Below are positions 63,567 to 64,000 of a stretch of DNA of 64,000 bases, in pieces (the first letter of the stretch is position 1; the number at the start of each line of letters is the position of its first letter). The position numbers were made by a program, and so were the translations under genes. Location: positions 1,736,001-1,800,000 of the forward strand of contig NZ_CP060137.1 of the NCBI RefSeq assembly GCF_014235785.1. The letters run 5' to 3'. The DNA is from Bacillus sp. PAMC26568 (GTDB lineage: Bacteria; Bacillota; Bacilli; Bacillales; Bacillaceae). The notes beneath the pieces were generated by a model. It did no database searches. It saw only the letters and a list, made by a program, of their open reading frames with translations, and was not told the origin of the DNA.

Positions 63567-64000
63567 GTGATGAAAGAACCGTATCATGCAATCTTAACAA
63601 GTTAAATTCACATAATTGTAGTTTGAACCATTATAGGAATATAATTCAACAAAAAAGTGAATTAATCCTCATTGGATCAACACACTAGTTAAATTAAACT
63701 ATACTTTTTAAGTGTAGTTTATAATTCTACTATGTATTAAAAAAGAGGATATTAGCTCATATAATGAACTAATTATCCTCTATTAATCATAGTACAGTTA
63801 ATAAAATAATGTTCGATAATTTATAAAAGTAATAAAGTTTGATGATTTGTAAAAAGTTAAAAATTCCTGTGTTGATGGGCAATATTTCTTCTAGTTCAGC
63901 AATCAGGCCAGATTCTGAAGTAACTGATTGTGCAAAAAATCGAATTTTGAAGTAATTGTTATTAAGGTATTGGCAGAAAAGTGTAAGAAGGACATATTCA
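63567..64000. other. Gene-free end of window
   Basis: No ORF is supported. An imperfect 19-bp hairpin at 63744-63781 (AGAGGATA-TTAG-TCAT / ATGA-CTAA-TATCCTCT) has no T-run. Confidence 0.5.

Overview
The window looks like the chromosome of a low-GC, endospore-forming member of the Bacillaceae. The evidence is a GerA-type germinant receptor operon, a YjcZ-type sporulation peptide, a DUF3231 protein, Bacillus-type cysJI, a divergent citA/citR pair, a thrZ gene behind three tandem T-boxes, a Fur box, cre-type sites and AGGAGG ribosome binding sites throughout. Genus and species cannot be fixed from the sequence alone. I see no rRNA, tRNA, CRISPR array or intact insertion sequence.

Layout. 0-10.7 kb: small stress and housekeeping genes (cold shock protein, PaiB-like protein, acetyltransferases, a TIR-domain protein paired with an unknown gene, a Fur-controlled siderophore-binding lipoprotein, an Rrf2 regulator and a nitroreductase). 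10.8-15.6 kb: three tandem threonine T-boxes with thrZ, a Cu/Zn superoxide dismutase-like lipoprotein and small genes. 15.7-18.7 kb: an MFS exporter, a frameshifted aminoglycoside nucleotidyltransferase, an acetyltransferase and a beheaded Nudix gene. 18.9-22.5 kb: cysJI. 22.9-27.3 kb: a gerXA-XC-XB operon with a divergent candidate D-subunit gene. 27.3-30.7 kb: a zone of decayed genes around an intact DUF3231 gene. 30.7-37 kb: a sugar-acid regulon. 37.4-55.2 kb: mainly metabolic and transport genes (ppc, a glycolate/lactate oxidase-transporter operon, citA/citR, a second murG, amino-acid and nucleoside transporters, and two tandem secreted DUF2690 proteins). 55.3-62 kb: a mosaic macrolide-resistance region. 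62-64 kb: an arsR-glyoxalase operon and non-coding sequence.

The most notable region is 55.3-62 kb. Two copies of a ~330 bp leader each encode a 14-residue peptide (MTHSMRLRFPTLNQ or ...NR). As I recall it, the first is identical to the ErmD leader peptide, a macrolide-dependent ribosome-stalling peptide. Each leader carries two candidate terminators. Neither leads into an erm gene: copy 1 precedes a truncated RlmA/TlrB-type methyltransferase and an intact Msr-type ABC-F gene, and copy 2 precedes a Mef-type efflux gene. Behind mef lie a possible third leader peptide (MQFLLFY) and a decayed second msr copy. Copy 2 cuts a paiB gene in half.

In the sugar-acid regulon a LacI-type regulator gene sits among genes for 2-keto-3-deoxygluconate kinase, KDPG aldolase, a hexuronate-type transporter, a TIM-barrel isomerase and a hexulose-phosphate synthase/isomerase pair. 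The same 12-bp operator occurs twice before the first gene and once before the synthase/isomerase pair, which suggests one regulon joining KDG breakdown to ribulose-monophosphate-type chemistry.
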